Positions 15,997 through 24,382 of a DNA stretch of 64,000 nt are shown here, piece by piece (position 1 is the first letter of the stretch; the number at the start of each line of letters is the position of its first letter). The notes beneath the pieces are model-generated. The model did not search any database, had not been told where the DNA came from, and saw nothing but the letters and a program-made list of their open reading frames with translations. The stretch comes from Rhodobiaceae bacterium UBA4490 (GTDB lineage: Bacteria; Pseudomonadota; Alphaproteobacteria; Parvibaculales; Parvibaculaceae), in the NCBI GenBank assembly GCA_002389665.1, contig DGNO01000001.1, positions 1 through 64,000 of the forward strand, written 5' to 3'. Both the position numbers and the translations under genes were made by a program.

Positions 15997-16902
15997 TTAC
16001 TTCTTGCCGGCGGCATATTCGAAGAATTTGCCGGTCTGCTCGCCGCCCATGAAATAGGGCTTGGCGGTGGACAGGTCGGAGATCTTTTCCCAGTTCTCGG
16101 CAATCTTTTCGGCAACATCGTCGCCCTGGCCGAAGAACATGCCTTCCGTTTCCACGATACGGGCGCGGGCGAAATGGCCGGCACCGGCGCAGACGATTTC
16201 ACCCGTCGGCGCATCTTCGGAGGTCAGGAACATGACGGCCGGCGACACGCTGTCCGGCGTGAACATCTGTTCGGCTTCCGGCGGCATCAGGTCCGAGGTC
16301 ATGCGCGTATAGGCGACCGGGGCCAGCGCATTGGCGCGGATATTGTCTTTCTGGCCTTCCAGCTTCAGCGTGTTGATGAAGCCGACAACGCCGAGTTTGG
16401 CCGCGCCGTAGTTGGTCTGGCCGAAATTGCCGTAAAGACCGGAAGAGGACGAGGTGACGACGATGCGCCCGTAGCCCTGTTCCTTCATAATCGGCCAAAC
16501 GGCTTTGGTCGGCTTCACGGAGCCGAGCAGGTGCACGTCGAGAACCAGGCTGAAATCTTTCAGCTCCATCTTCGCGAAGCTCTTGTCGCGCAGAATGCCC
16601 GCATTGTTGACGAGAATGTCGATGCGGCCGAAAGCATCCATGGTTTGCTTGATCATGTTTTCGACGCCCGCATCGTCCGTCACGGACGAGCCGTTAGCGA
16701 TGGCTTCACCGCCAGCAGCCTTGATTTCGGCAACGACCTTTTCGGCCGCTTCCGAATTGCCGCCCGTGCCGTCCACGGAACCGCCCAGGTCGTTCACGAC
16801 AACCTTGGCGCCGCGGCGCGCGAATTCCAATGCGTGGCAACGGCCGAGGCCCCCGCCGGCGCCGGTGACGATGGCAACTTTGCCGTCGTAACGAATGCTC
16901 AT
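15997..16902 (-). CDS. SDR-family 3-hydroxyacyl-CoA dehydrogenase-like oxidoreductase (HSD17B4/MFE-2 type)
   Basis: 301 residues. The N-terminal Rossmann motif is TGAGGGLGR (about 13-21) and NNAGILRD lies near 95. The catalytic Ser-Tyr-Lys is in SSSSGLYGNFGQTNYGAAK. The pattern VVVNDLGGSVDGTGGNSEAAEKVV after the first beta-alpha-beta unit is that of the (3R)-hydroxyacyl-CoA dehydrogenase domain of peroxisomal multifunctional enzyme 2 and its bacterial single-domain relatives. It would oxidise 3-hydroxyacyl-CoAs with NAD+, fitting the surrounding acyl-CoA genes. Start ATG 16902 follows AAGGAGACGTCAAT. The longer frame to 17031 has no homology. Confidence 0.88.
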   Translation of the reverse strand: MSIRYDGKVAIVTGAGGGLGRCHALEFARRGAKVVVNDLGGSVDGTGGNSEAAEKVVAEIKAAGGEAIANGSSVTDDAGVENMIKQTMDAFGRIDILVNNAGILRDKSFAKMELKDFSLVLDVHLLGSVKPTKAVWPIMKEQGYGRIVVTSSSSGLYGNFGQTNYGAAKLGVVGFINTLKLEGQKDNIRANALAPVAYTRMTSDLMPPEAEQMFTPDSVSPAVMFLTSEDAPTGEIVCAGAGHFARARIVETEGMFFGQGDDVAEKIAENWEKISDLSTAKPYFMGGEQTGKFFEYAAGKK

Positions 16903-17245
16903 ATTGACGTCTCCTTGAACATTATTTTTGGCGTTGGGCCTTTCCGCACCTGCCCAAAGGCAAGGTGCCGCAAGACCGCCCCGCCGCGCCTTTGAAGGGG
17001 CGCAGAAGCAGAATTGGGCCCCTTTGTGCACGATGGGCGGGAAGGGGTCAAGCGGCTCGGAAGGCGCCAGGCAAAGGCCGGTTTTCTCCCGGAAAAGGCG
17101 GATTTTTCGCGGCTATCCCTCACGCAAAAGTGGCGATTCCCTGATTGCCTAGCGGCCTTTGGTCTCTATGATGGCGGCGTTTTGACCGGGCAGAGCAGAA
17201 CCAAAGCAGCGGCCGAAACGGGGCCAAAAACAGGGGGATAGGGGA
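16903..17245. other. 343-bp divergent intergenic region, no gene seen
   Basis: Separates the divergent SDR and nucleoside-transporter genes and must hold both promoters. Short frames here have no family resemblance and no ribosome-binding sites. No clear operator or structured RNA was seen. Confidence 0.5.
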
Positions 17246-18496
17246 ATGAGCGTATATGCGCTGCAAAGCGTGACGGGCCTCGGCGTTTTTTGCGCCCTGG
17301 CATGGCTCATGAGCGAGAACCGGCGGGCTTTTCCCTGGCGTCTCGTGGCGGTGGGGCTTCTTTTGCAATTCGCTCTCGCGCTCTTTCTGCTCAAAGTGCC
17401 GGTGGCGCGCAGCGTGCTTTTCGCACTGAACGGTGTGGTGGAAGCGCTGAGTGAGGCGACGCAGGCGGGCACTTCACTTGTGTTCGGTTATATGGGCGGC
17501 GGGCCCGCGCCTTTCGATGTGACCGCGCCCGAACATGCTTTCATCCTCGGTTTTCAGGCGCTGCCTCTGGTGCTCGTCATCTCCGCGCTTTCCGCTCTCT
17601 TCTGGCATTGGCGCATTCTGGCCTGGGTGACGCGCGGTTTCGCCTGGGCGCTGGAAAAGACGATGCGTCTTGGCGGGGCGGTGGGCTTCGGCACGGCGGC
17701 CAATGTCTTTCTCGGCATGGTCGAGGCGCCGCTTCTCATCCGGCCTTATTTTGAAAAACTGACGCGCTCGGAGCTGTTCATGCTGATGAGCGTCGGCCTT
17801 GCAACGGTGGCGGGCACCGTCATCGTGCTTTATGCGGCAATCGTCGGCCCGGTCATCGAAGGCGCGCTGGGGCAGATCATCACCGCCTCGCTCATTTCGC
17901 TGCCTGCCGCCATCTTAATGGCGCAGATCATGGTGCCGGGGGATGAGGTGACGGAGACCGGCCGCGTCGAGGCCGATCTTGGCTATCACAGCGCCATGGA
18001 TGCGGTTACGCAAGGCACGGCGCAGGGCCTTGCGCTGCTTCTCAACATCATCGCCATGCTTTTGGTGCTGACCGCGCTTGTCGCGCTCGTCAATATCGTG
18101 CTTGGAACGTTGCCGGATGTGGCCGGCGGGCCGCTGACCCTGCAGCGCATGCTGGGCTGGATCTTCGCGCCGCTTGTCTGGCTGATGGGCGTGCCGGCGG
18201 GGGAGAGCCTCACCGCCGGACAGCTTATGGGTACGAAGACGATCCTGAACGAATTTCTGGCCTATCTGGAATTCGCCAGACTGCCGGAAGAGGCGCTGAG
18301 CCCGCGCGCCGATATGATTATGCTCTATGCCATGTGCGGCTTTGCCAATCTGGGTAGCGTCGGCATCATGATCGGGGGTCTGACGACACTTGTGCCCTCC
18401 CGGCGGCAGGAAATCATCGGCCTTTCCATGAAGGCGCTTGTGGCGGGTACGCTTGCGACCTCCATGACGGGTGCGGTGATCGGAATTTTGAATTGA
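17246..18496 (+). CDS. Concentrative nucleoside transporter (NupC/CNT family)
   Basis: A 416-residue inner-membrane protein with the CNT layout. It has an N-terminal helix pair, then VFGYMGGG near 74-81, the gate region GFGTAANVFLGMVEAPLLIRP near 147, NEFLAYLEF near 333, and the C-terminal block YAMCGFANLGSVGIMIGGL near 354. It couples nucleoside uptake to H+ or Na+. Start ATG 17246 follows GGGGGATAGGGG. It is followed 58 bp later by a GST gene on the same strand, but no nucleoside-catabolic gene is adjacent. Confidence 0.93.
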   Translation: MSVYALQSVTGLGVFCALAWLMSENRRAFPWRLVAVGLLLQFALALFLLKVPVARSVLFALNGVVEALSEATQAGTSLVFGYMGGGPAPFDVTAPEHAFILGFQALPLVLVISALSALFWHWRILAWVTRGFAWALEKTMRLGGAVGFGTAANVFLGMVEAPLLIRPYFEKLTRSELFMLMSVGLATVAGTVIVLYAAIVGPVIEGALGQIITASLISLPAAILMAQIMVPGDEVTETGRVEADLGYHSAMDAVTQGTAQGLALLLNIIAMLLVLTALVALVNIVLGTLPDVAGGPLTLQRMLGWIFAPLVWLMGVPAGESLTAGQLMGTKTILNEFLAYLEFARLPEEALSPRADMIMLYAMCGFANLGSVGIMIGGLTTLVPSRRQEIIGLSMKALVAGTLATSMTGAVIGILN

Positions 18497-18554
18497 AGCG
18501 GCATGCCTGCCCGCTTCATCGCGACTGACGACAACAACAAAAAGGGAGACGAAG

Positions 18555-19163
18555 ATGAAAATCTATGAAACCAAAGCCGCCCCCAACCCGCGCCGCGTGC
18601 GGGTGTTCCTCGCCGAAAAAGGCATCGAGGTGCCTTATGTCGAAGTGAACATGATGAAGGGCGAGCATAAGACGCCGGATTACCGCAAGCTCAACCCGCT
18701 GGGCCAGGTGCCGACGCTGGAGCTCGATGACGGCACGATCGTCACCGAGACACTGTCGATTTGCCGTTATTTCGAAGAGACCAATCCCGAGCCCCCGCTC
18801 TTCGGCCGCAGCGCACTTGAAAAGGCGCATGTGGATATGTGGCAGCGGCGCGTCGAATTCGGCCTGATGCTGCCGGTCGCTTTCTTCTTCCGCCATACCA
18901 ATCCGATGATGGCGCAGCTTGAAGAACAGAACCCGGAATGGGGCAATCAGAACAAAGACCGGGCCATCAAATATATGAAGTTCATGGACCGGGAACTGGA
19001 AGGCCATGACTATCTGGTGGGGGATTATTTCTCGGTTGCCGATATTGTCGGCCTGACCACGGTCGATTTCGCGAAATTCGCCGGGCTCGACATTCCCGCC
19101 GAATTCAAGAACCTGACCGCCTGGCACCAGCGCCTTGCCGCGCGCCCCAGCGCCAAGGCTTAA
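18555..19163 (+). CDS. Glutathione S-transferase family protein
   Basis: A 202-residue soluble GST. The thioredoxin-like N-terminal domain carries PNPRRVRVFLAEKG and the cis-Pro motif GQVPTLELDDG, then ETLSICRYFEE (glutathione gamma-glutamyl contact). The all-helical C-terminal domain has VGDYFSVADIVGLTTVDF near 152. It probably conjugates or reduces electrophiles with glutathione; the substrate is unknown. Ribosome-binding site GGGAGACGAAG. It is followed by a large hairpin (19181-19217). Confidence 0.9.
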   Translation: MKIYETKAAPNPRRVRVFLAEKGIEVPYVEVNMMKGEHKTPDYRKLNPLGQVPTLELDDGTIVTETLSICRYFEETNPEPPLFGRSALEKAHVDMWQRRVEFGLMLPVAFFFRHTNPMMAQLEEQNPEWGNQNKDRAIKYMKFMDRELEGHDYLVGDYFSVADIVGLTTVDFAKFAGLDIPAEFKNLTAWHQRLAARPSAKA

Positions 19164-19180
19164 GGCCGGAAAAGAAAGGC

Positions 19181-19217
19181 AAGAGGCGGCGCCAGGGTAC
19201 GGTAGACGCCGCCTCTT
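19181..19217 (+). terminator. Long perfect hairpin downstream of the GST gene
   Basis: An 11-bp perfect stem (AAGAGGCGGCG / CGCCGCCTCTT) with a 15-base loop, 17 bp after the GST stop. It lacks a true T-run (CTTCCCCC follows), so it could be a terminator, an mRNA 3'-end stabiliser or a dispersed repeat. Two direct copies of ACGGGCCCCA follow at 19232-19255. Confidence 0.5.
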
Positions 19218-19376
19218 CCCCCAATCCCCAACACGGGCCCCAATACGGGCCCCAGTGCGTTCCGCCCCTGGCAGGGAAGGAACAGGGTGTGTCATGGCCG
19301 AAGGACCATGGACAAAGCATCGCCGGGCTAAGATGAACCGCACCTGAAAAGCGGCTTGCGCAGCGCTTCTCTCGGA

Positions 19377-19395
19377 TAGTAAGAATAATTTACTA
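19377..19395. promoter_or_regulatory. Inverted repeat before the GPH transporter gene
   Basis: TAGTAA-GAATAAT-TTACTA, 6-bp arms with a 7-bp spacer, directly ahead of the ribosome-binding site GGGAGGAGG of the gene at 19414. An AT-rich palindrome in a GC-rich background suggests an operator. Confidence 0.4.
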
Positions 19396-19413
19396 ATAAC
19401 GGGAGGAGGCCGA

Positions 19414-20850
19414 ATGCCGGAGCGCAGCGCACCGGCGGGGGAGATATCGCTCGCCCGCCTGGCAGCTTACGGACAAATGGTGGTGCCGCTGGCCGTGGTC
19501 GGCCTGCCGCTCGCCATTTACATTCCCCCCTTTTATGGCGGCACGCTCGGTCTCGATCTCGCTTTGATCGGCACCTTGCTGATGCTGGCGCGCTTCAGCG
19601 ATGTGGTGACGGACCCGCTGATCGGCCGGCTTTCCGATTTGACGCGCACGCGATGGGGCCGAAGGCGGCCCTGGATACTCGCGGGCCTGCCGGTGATGGT
19701 GATCTCCGCCTATATGCTTTTCCTGCCGCCGGAAGGGGCGGGCGCGCTTTACCTGCTGGGTGCGATCGTTGCGCTTTATTTCGGCTTCACGCTTATCGTC
19801 ATTCCTTACGGCGCCTGGGGGGCGGAGCTTGTCGGCGGCTATGAGGAGCGCAATAAAGTCACTGGCAGCCGGGAAATTTTTCTCGTTGCCGGTATCTTGC
19901 TGGCGCTGCTTGTGCCCGTCATTGCAACCGAAGCGGTGGAGGCAGGCGGCACGAGTCAGGCCGTGACGCGGGAGGCCATGGCCTCGCTCGGCTGGCTGAC
20001 CGTGATACTCGTGCCTCTTTGCGGGTTCGTGCTGCTTGCCTTTGTCGGTGAGCCCCCTGCGCGTCTCGGCGTTTCCGCCGCCGCGCAAACGGCAGCGCCC
20101 GCAGAGATGCTGCGTCAGATCAGACCGCTTTTGAAAAACGGGCCTTTCCGCATCGTGCTTTTGTCATCGGTCTGCGGGGCGCTCGCAGGCTCGGTCAATG
20201 CGAGCGTTGCCATTCTCTTCTACGATCATGTGGCAGGCATTGGCGAGGAAGGGCTGGTGCTCATCCTCGTGCTCTTTACCGCGGCGCTTGCCGGAACGCC
20301 TCTCTGGGTGCGCCTTGGCGCGCGGCTCGGCAAGCACAAGGCGATTGCGCTGGCCGGTCTCATCAATATGGGCGCGTTCGCCATCATTCCGTTCATTATC
20401 TATGGCCTCAAACCGCTCGATGCGGGATATGTGCTGCCGGCCATGTTCGCGGTGACAATCGTGCGCGGGGCGACCATGTCCGCTTCCGGCGTGCTCGGCA
20501 TGTCGATCCTTGCCGATGTGGCCGATCTCGACACGCTGAAAACCGGCGAGCAGCGCACCGGCTTTCTCTTTTCTTTTCTCGGCATGGTGCGCAAGATTTT
20601 CGAGGCGGCGGGCGTCGGCATTGCCTTGCCCATCGTCTCATGGTTCGGCTTCAATCCGAGGCTGGAAGAAAATTCGGACGCGGCGCTTTTCTCGCTGCTG
20701 GCAATGTATTGCCTCTTGCCGCTTTTATTGTGGCTTGCCTCGATCGCCATTATCTGGCGCTACCCCATCACCCCGGCGCGCCAGGAACGTTTGCGCCGCG
20801 CGCTGCGCCTGAAGGAGGCGCGTAGAGCCTCTCACTCCGCCGCTTCTTGA
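19414..20850 (+). CDS. GPH/MelB-like major facilitator transporter
   Basis: 478 residues, 12 predicted membrane segments. The MFS loop 2-3 signature appears as SDVVTDPLIGRLSDLTRTRWGRRRPWI near residues 64-90, characteristic of the glycoside-pentoside-hexuronide:cation symporter group. YGAWGAELVGGYEERNKVTGSRE follows near 130. It would import a sugar or related solute with Na+ or H+. No sugar-metabolic genes lie beside it. Its 3' end overlaps the convergent LLM gene by 19 bp. Confidence 0.88.
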   Translation: MPERSAPAGEISLARLAAYGQMVVPLAVVGLPLAIYIPPFYGGTLGLDLALIGTLLMLARFSDVVTDPLIGRLSDLTRTRWGRRRPWILAGLPVMVISAYMLFLPPEGAGALYLLGAIVALYFGFTLIVIPYGAWGAELVGGYEERNKVTGSREIFLVAGILLALLVPVIATEAVEAGGTSQAVTREAMASLGWLTVILVPLCGFVLLAFVGEPPARLGVSAAAQTAAPAEMLRQIRPLLKNGPFRIVLLSSVCGALAGSVNASVAILFYDHVAGIGEEGLVLILVLFTAALAGTPLWVRLGARLGKHKAIALAGLINMGAFAIIPFIIYGLKPLDAGYVLPAMFAVTIVRGATMSASGVLGMSILADVADLDTLKTGEQRTGFLFSFLGMVRKIFEAAGVGIALPIVSWFGFNPRLEENSDAALFSLLAMYCLLPLLLWLASIAIIWRYPITPARQERLRRALRLKEARRASHSAAS

Positions 20851-21881
20851 GCGCGCAATGAAAAGGCATCGGCAAGAAGCTCGTAAGAGCGCAGCCGGTC
20901 TTCATGGTCATGGGTGATGGTGAGGATGACAAGCTCGTCCGCGCCGTAGGTTTCCACCATCTCCAGCAGCTTGGCGCGCACCTGCTCCGGGCTGCCGGTA
21001 ACGGAACGCTGCTCGACCGCCTCCAGCATGGCCTTCTCGCGATCCGAATAAGGATAGGCGAGCGCGTCTTCCACCGGCCAGAAGCGTTCGGCCTGATTTT
21101 GCAAAAGCTTGACGACCCAGTGGTTGCGCGAGGCGGCGATGCGTTTGGCTTTTTCTTCCGTCTCACCCACCATCACCGAAACGCCGAGCGAGACATAAGG
21201 CCGGCTGAGGCGCGGGGAGGGGCGGAAGCTCTGGCGGTAAATCTCCACCGGCCCCGTGCCCGCATCCTGATTGATGAAATGAGCAAAGGAATAGGGCATG
21301 CCGAACTGCCCGGCATGGGCGGCCCCGTCACCGCCCGAGCCCAGCATCCAAAGCTCGGGGAAACCCTCGCCGCGCGGCATGGCGTGAATGCCTTTGTAAG
21401 GGTGCTCGTCCGGAAAACCGCCCGCGCTCCCCTCAAGCCCGTTCGCATCTTCCAGAAACTGGATGAGGAGTTCCACCTGCTGGGGAAAGACCGCAATGTC
21501 ATAGGCTTGCGGGCCGGGCTGCAGCGCGCGCGTGGTGCGAAGATCCGTGCCGGGCGCGCGGCCCATACCGAGGTCGATACGGTCGGGATAAAGCGATTCG
21601 AGGAGGCGGAACTGCTCGGCCACTTTTAATGGGCTGTAATGCGGCATCATCACGCCGCCGGAGCCGACGCGCATGCGCGTGGTGGCGGCGCCGAGCGCGG
21701 CGATCATGATTTCGGGCGCCGAGCCTGCGAAGGATTTCGAATTATGGTGCTCGGCCACCCAGTAGCGGTGATAACCCCATCTGTCGCAATGCCGGGCAAG
21801 GTCGATCGTCTCGGCAAGCGCCTCTGCCGCCGTGCCGTCGCGCCTGATGGGGCTTTGGTCGAGAACGCCGAGCTTGATCAT
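20832..21881 (-). CDS. LLM-class (luciferase-like) flavin-dependent oxidoreductase
   Basis: 349 residues, single TIM-barrel bacterial-luciferase fold, closest to the MsnO8/YhbW-type subgroup (MIKLGVLDQSPIRRDGTAAEAL N-terminus, YWVAEHHNSKSFAGSAPEI near 42-60, RVGSGGVMMPHYSPLKVAEQF near 72, GMGRAPGTDLRTTRAL near 105). Probably a flavin-using monooxygenase or oxidoreductase with an unknown substrate. ATG 21881 follows GGGAGGAAGC. It is 25 bp downstream of a hotdog thioesterase gene on the same strand, so the two are likely co-expressed. Confidence 0.9.
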   Translation of the reverse strand: MIKLGVLDQSPIRRDGTAAEALAETIDLARHCDRWGYHRYWVAEHHNSKSFAGSAPEIMIAALGAATTRMRVGSGGVMMPHYSPLKVAEQFRLLESLYPDRIDLGMGRAPGTDLRTTRALQPGPQAYDIAVFPQQVELLIQFLEDANGLEGSAGGFPDEHPYKGIHAMPRGEGFPELWMLGSGGDGAAHAGQFGMPYSFAHFINQDAGTGPVEIYRQSFRPSPRLSRPYVSLGVSVMVGETEEKAKRIAASRNHWVVKLLQNQAERFWPVEDALAYPYSDREKAMLEAVEQRSVTGSPEQVRAKLLEMVETYGADELVILTITHDHEDRLRSYELLADAFSLRAQEAAE

Positions 21882-21906
21882 GCTTCCTCCCGAGGCCCCG
21901 CCGGTT

Positions 21907-22338
21907 TTATTTATTGCGCGGGCCGATTCTCTTGATGACGCCCGAGAAAGGCATCAGCGTTTCACCTTCGCAGGTCACTTCACCTCGAACGAATATGAGG
22001 CTCTTTGTGTTTTTGACAACCTCGCCCGTTGCCTCGATCAGCTTACCGGCCTGGCCTGCGGCCACAAAATCGCTGTTGAAGGAGACGGTGACGCAAGGCC
22101 CGCCCGTCAGCTCGCCTGCAATGGCAAAGAGCGAGTAATCAGCAAAGGTCATCAATGCGCCGCCATGCAGGAAGCCGCCGCCATTACAATGGGTCGGTGT
22201 GGAAACGAAGGCGCAGCGGATACTGCCATCGTCCATTTTCTTGAAGAAATAGGGCCCGGCATGATCCTCGAACGGGTCCGTGCCATCCCAGCTGACATAT
22301 CCTTCGGGCAACAGGGCCCCGGCATTACTCTCGCCCAT
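21907..22338 (-). CDS. PaaI-family hotdog thioesterase
   Basis: A 143-residue hotdog-fold protein. The PaaI/HGG motif appears as NGGGFLHGGALMTFADYSLFA near residues 52-72, with an acidic residue (D68) in the usual catalytic region. It probably hydrolyses a small acyl-CoA released in catabolism. It starts ATG 22338 after GGAGATTCTCTA and heads a two-gene operon with the LLM oxidoreductase. It is divergent from the acyl-CoA dehydrogenase at 22536, which could supply related thioesters. Confidence 0.88.
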   Translation of the reverse strand: MGESNAGALLPEGYVSWDGTDPFEDHAGPYFFKKMDDGSIRCAFVSTPTHCNGGGFLHGGALMTFADYSLFAIAGELTGGPCVTVSFNSDFVAAGQAGKLIEATGEVVKNTKSLIFVRGEVTCEGETLMPFSGVIKRIGPRNK

Positions 22339-22535
22339 TAGAGAATCTCCAGAATGTGATTTGGTGGCTATGTAGCAGGGCGGGGCGGCAAAATCTAGTC
22401 ACTGACCAGTTTTCCGGATTTTTCGTGCGGCCCGGCCTTCAAACCTGCGCTTTGACGCGGCGCGCCCGGTGCCCTAAATTCCGGGCCAATCCGGCTCCCG
22501 CCAGAGCCCCATCATCATTCAGGAAGGCAGACCCT

Positions 22536-23690
22536 ATGGCCCTGGATCAGGAAACCCGCGAGCAGCTTATCTCTTCCATCCGCCGTTTCGTCGATGAACG
22601 GCTGCGCCCGCTCGAGGCGCAAGTCTCCGAGAAGGACGAAGTGCCGGAAGATGTGGTGCAGGAAATGCGCGAGCTCGGGCTTTTCGGTCTGTCCATCCCG
22701 GAAGAGCATGGCGGCCTCGGCCTTTCCATGGAAGAAGAATGCCTGTTGATGTTCGAGATGGGCCGCACCTCGCCGGCCTTCCGCTCCGTCTTCGGCACGA
22801 ATGTCGGCATCGGCAGCCAGGGCATCGTCATGCATGGCCGCCCGGACCAGAAGGAAGAATGGCTGCCGAAACTTGCGAGCGGTGAAGTGATCGCCAGCTT
22901 CGCTTTGACCGAGCCGGAAGCCGGTTCCGACGCCGCCTCCCTGCGCACCACGGCGATCAAGGACGGCGATCATTATGTGATCAACGGCACGAAGCGCTAC
23001 ATCACCAATGCGAACCGGGCAGGCATTTTCACGCTGATGGCGCGCACTGATCCGGCAACGCCGGGTGCCAAGGGCGTTTCCGCTTTCATCGTGCCCTCCG
23101 ATACGCCGGGCATCACGCTTGGCAAGCCGGACAAGAAAATGGGCCAGCAGGGCGCGCATATTTGCGATGTGATTTTCGAGGATGCGCGCATTCCCGCTTC
23201 CTGTTTGCTTGGCGATAAAGAAGGTAAAGGCTTCGTCACCGCCATGCAGGTGCTGGAGCGCGGCCGTCTGCATATTTCCGCGATCTGTGTGGGCGTCGCC
23301 GAGCGTCTTCTGGAAGACAGCGTGCAATATGCCGCCGAGCGCAAACAGTTCGGCACCGCCATTGGCGAGCATCAGCTTGTGCAAGCCATGCTTGCCGACT
23401 GTAAGACGGAAGCTTATGCCGCCCGCTGCATGGTGCTGGATGCCGCGCGCCGACGCGATCTGGGGGAGAATGTCGGCACGGAATCTTCCTGCTGCAAATA
23501 TTTCGCCTCGGAAATGGTGGGCCGCGTGGCCGACAAAGCCGTGCAGATTTTCGGCGGGGCAGGCTATGTCGCCGATTACGGCATCGAGCGTTTCTATCGC
23601 GACGTACGCATTTTCCGCATCTATGAAGGCACGAGCCAGATTCAGCAGATGATTATCGGCCGCAATCTGGTGCGTGAGGCCCAGCAGTAA
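22536..23690 (+). CDS. Acyl-CoA dehydrogenase (classical, short/medium-chain type)
   Basis: 384 residues. Unlike the two PimC-like paralogues it keeps the classical catalytic glutamate, E364 in YEGTSQIQQ. Other motifs are ALTEPEAGSDAASLRT near 130, GTKRYITNANRAG near 157, AERKQFGTAIGEHQ near 268 and QIFGGAGYVADYGIERFYRD near 335. It oxidises saturated acyl-CoA to trans-2-enoyl-CoA and passes electrons to ETF. I placed the start at ATG 22536 (ribosome-binding site AGGAAG); the frame extends to 22356 without homology. A small hairpin follows the stop codon (23695-23709). Confidence 0.93.
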   Translation: MALDQETREQLISSIRRFVDERLRPLEAQVSEKDEVPEDVVQEMRELGLFGLSIPEEHGGLGLSMEEECLLMFEMGRTSPAFRSVFGTNVGIGSQGIVMHGRPDQKEEWLPKLASGEVIASFALTEPEAGSDAASLRTTAIKDGDHYVINGTKRYITNANRAGIFTLMARTDPATPGAKGVSAFIVPSDTPGITLGKPDKKMGQQGAHICDVIFEDARIPASCLLGDKEGKGFVTAMQVLERGRLHISAICVGVAERLLEDSVQYAAERKQFGTAIGEHQLVQAMLADCKTEAYAARCMVLDAARRRDLGENVGTESSCCKYFASEMVGRVADKAVQIFGGAGYVADYGIERFYRDVRIFRIYEGTSQIQQMIIGRNLVREAQQ

Positions 23691-23752
23691 GAGGCCCGTT
23701 CATAACGGGTCTGTGATGTGCGGGGGCGCAGGCGGCGGTCTAGGTTGGCTGC

Positions 23753-24382
23753 ATGAGTGAACGCAAGAAAAACACCGCCACCGCATCGCTGGACGGTTTG
23801 CTGACGCAGATTCGGGCCTGCCGCCTTTGCGCCGAAGATCCTCTCAAGGGTGAACCGCTGCCGCATGAGCCGCGCCCCGTCGTCCGCGCGGCTAAAAGCG
23901 CGCGCATTTGCGTGGCGGGCCAGGCGCCGGGCACGCGGGTGCATGCGACGGGCATTCCCTTCAACGATCCGAGCGGCGACAGGCTGCGCGAATGGATGGG
24001 GGTGGACCGTGACACGTTTTACGATGAAAGCCGCATCGCCATCGTGCCCATGGGGTTCTGTTTTCCGGGTCTTGACGACAAGGGCGGGGACTTGCCGCCG
24101 CGCAAGGAATGCGCGCCTGCCTGGCGCGCGCAGGTTTTCGAGCATTTGCCGAATTTGGAACTTGTCCTGCTGATAGGGCAATATGCGCAGACGTGGCATT
24201 TGGGCAAGGCGCGCAAGAAAAGCATGACCGACACGGTGCTGCATTGGCGCGATTATGGCCCGACCTATTTGCCGCTTCCGCATCCATCCTGGCGCAACAA
24301 TGTTTGGCTTAAAAAGAATCTCTGGTTCGAAGAAGAAGTTCTCCCGCATTTGCGCGGCGAAGTGGCCCGGCTCCTGCGTTAG
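23753..24382 (+). CDS. Uracil-DNA glycosylase-superfamily protein
   Basis: 209 residues. The superfamily motif A is GQAPGTRVHATGIPFND near 60-76, in the position of the water-activating loop of uracil-DNA glycosylases. Motif B is HPSWRNN near 179-185. An N-terminal C-x2-C (RACRLC) occurs, but I do not see the full four-cysteine Fe-S set of families 4 and 5. The role is probably base-excision repair, with specificity unknown. The annotation rests on the two motifs. It overlaps the next gene by 83 bp if that gene starts at 24300. Confidence 0.8.
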   Translation: MSERKKNTATASLDGLLTQIRACRLCAEDPLKGEPLPHEPRPVVRAAKSARICVAGQAPGTRVHATGIPFNDPSGDRLREWMGVDRDTFYDESRIAIVPMGFCFPGLDDKGGDLPPRKECAPAWRAQVFEHLPNLELVLLIGQYAQTWHLGKARKKSMTDTVLHWRDYGPTYLPLPHPSWRNNVWLKKNLWFEEEVLPHLRGEVARLLR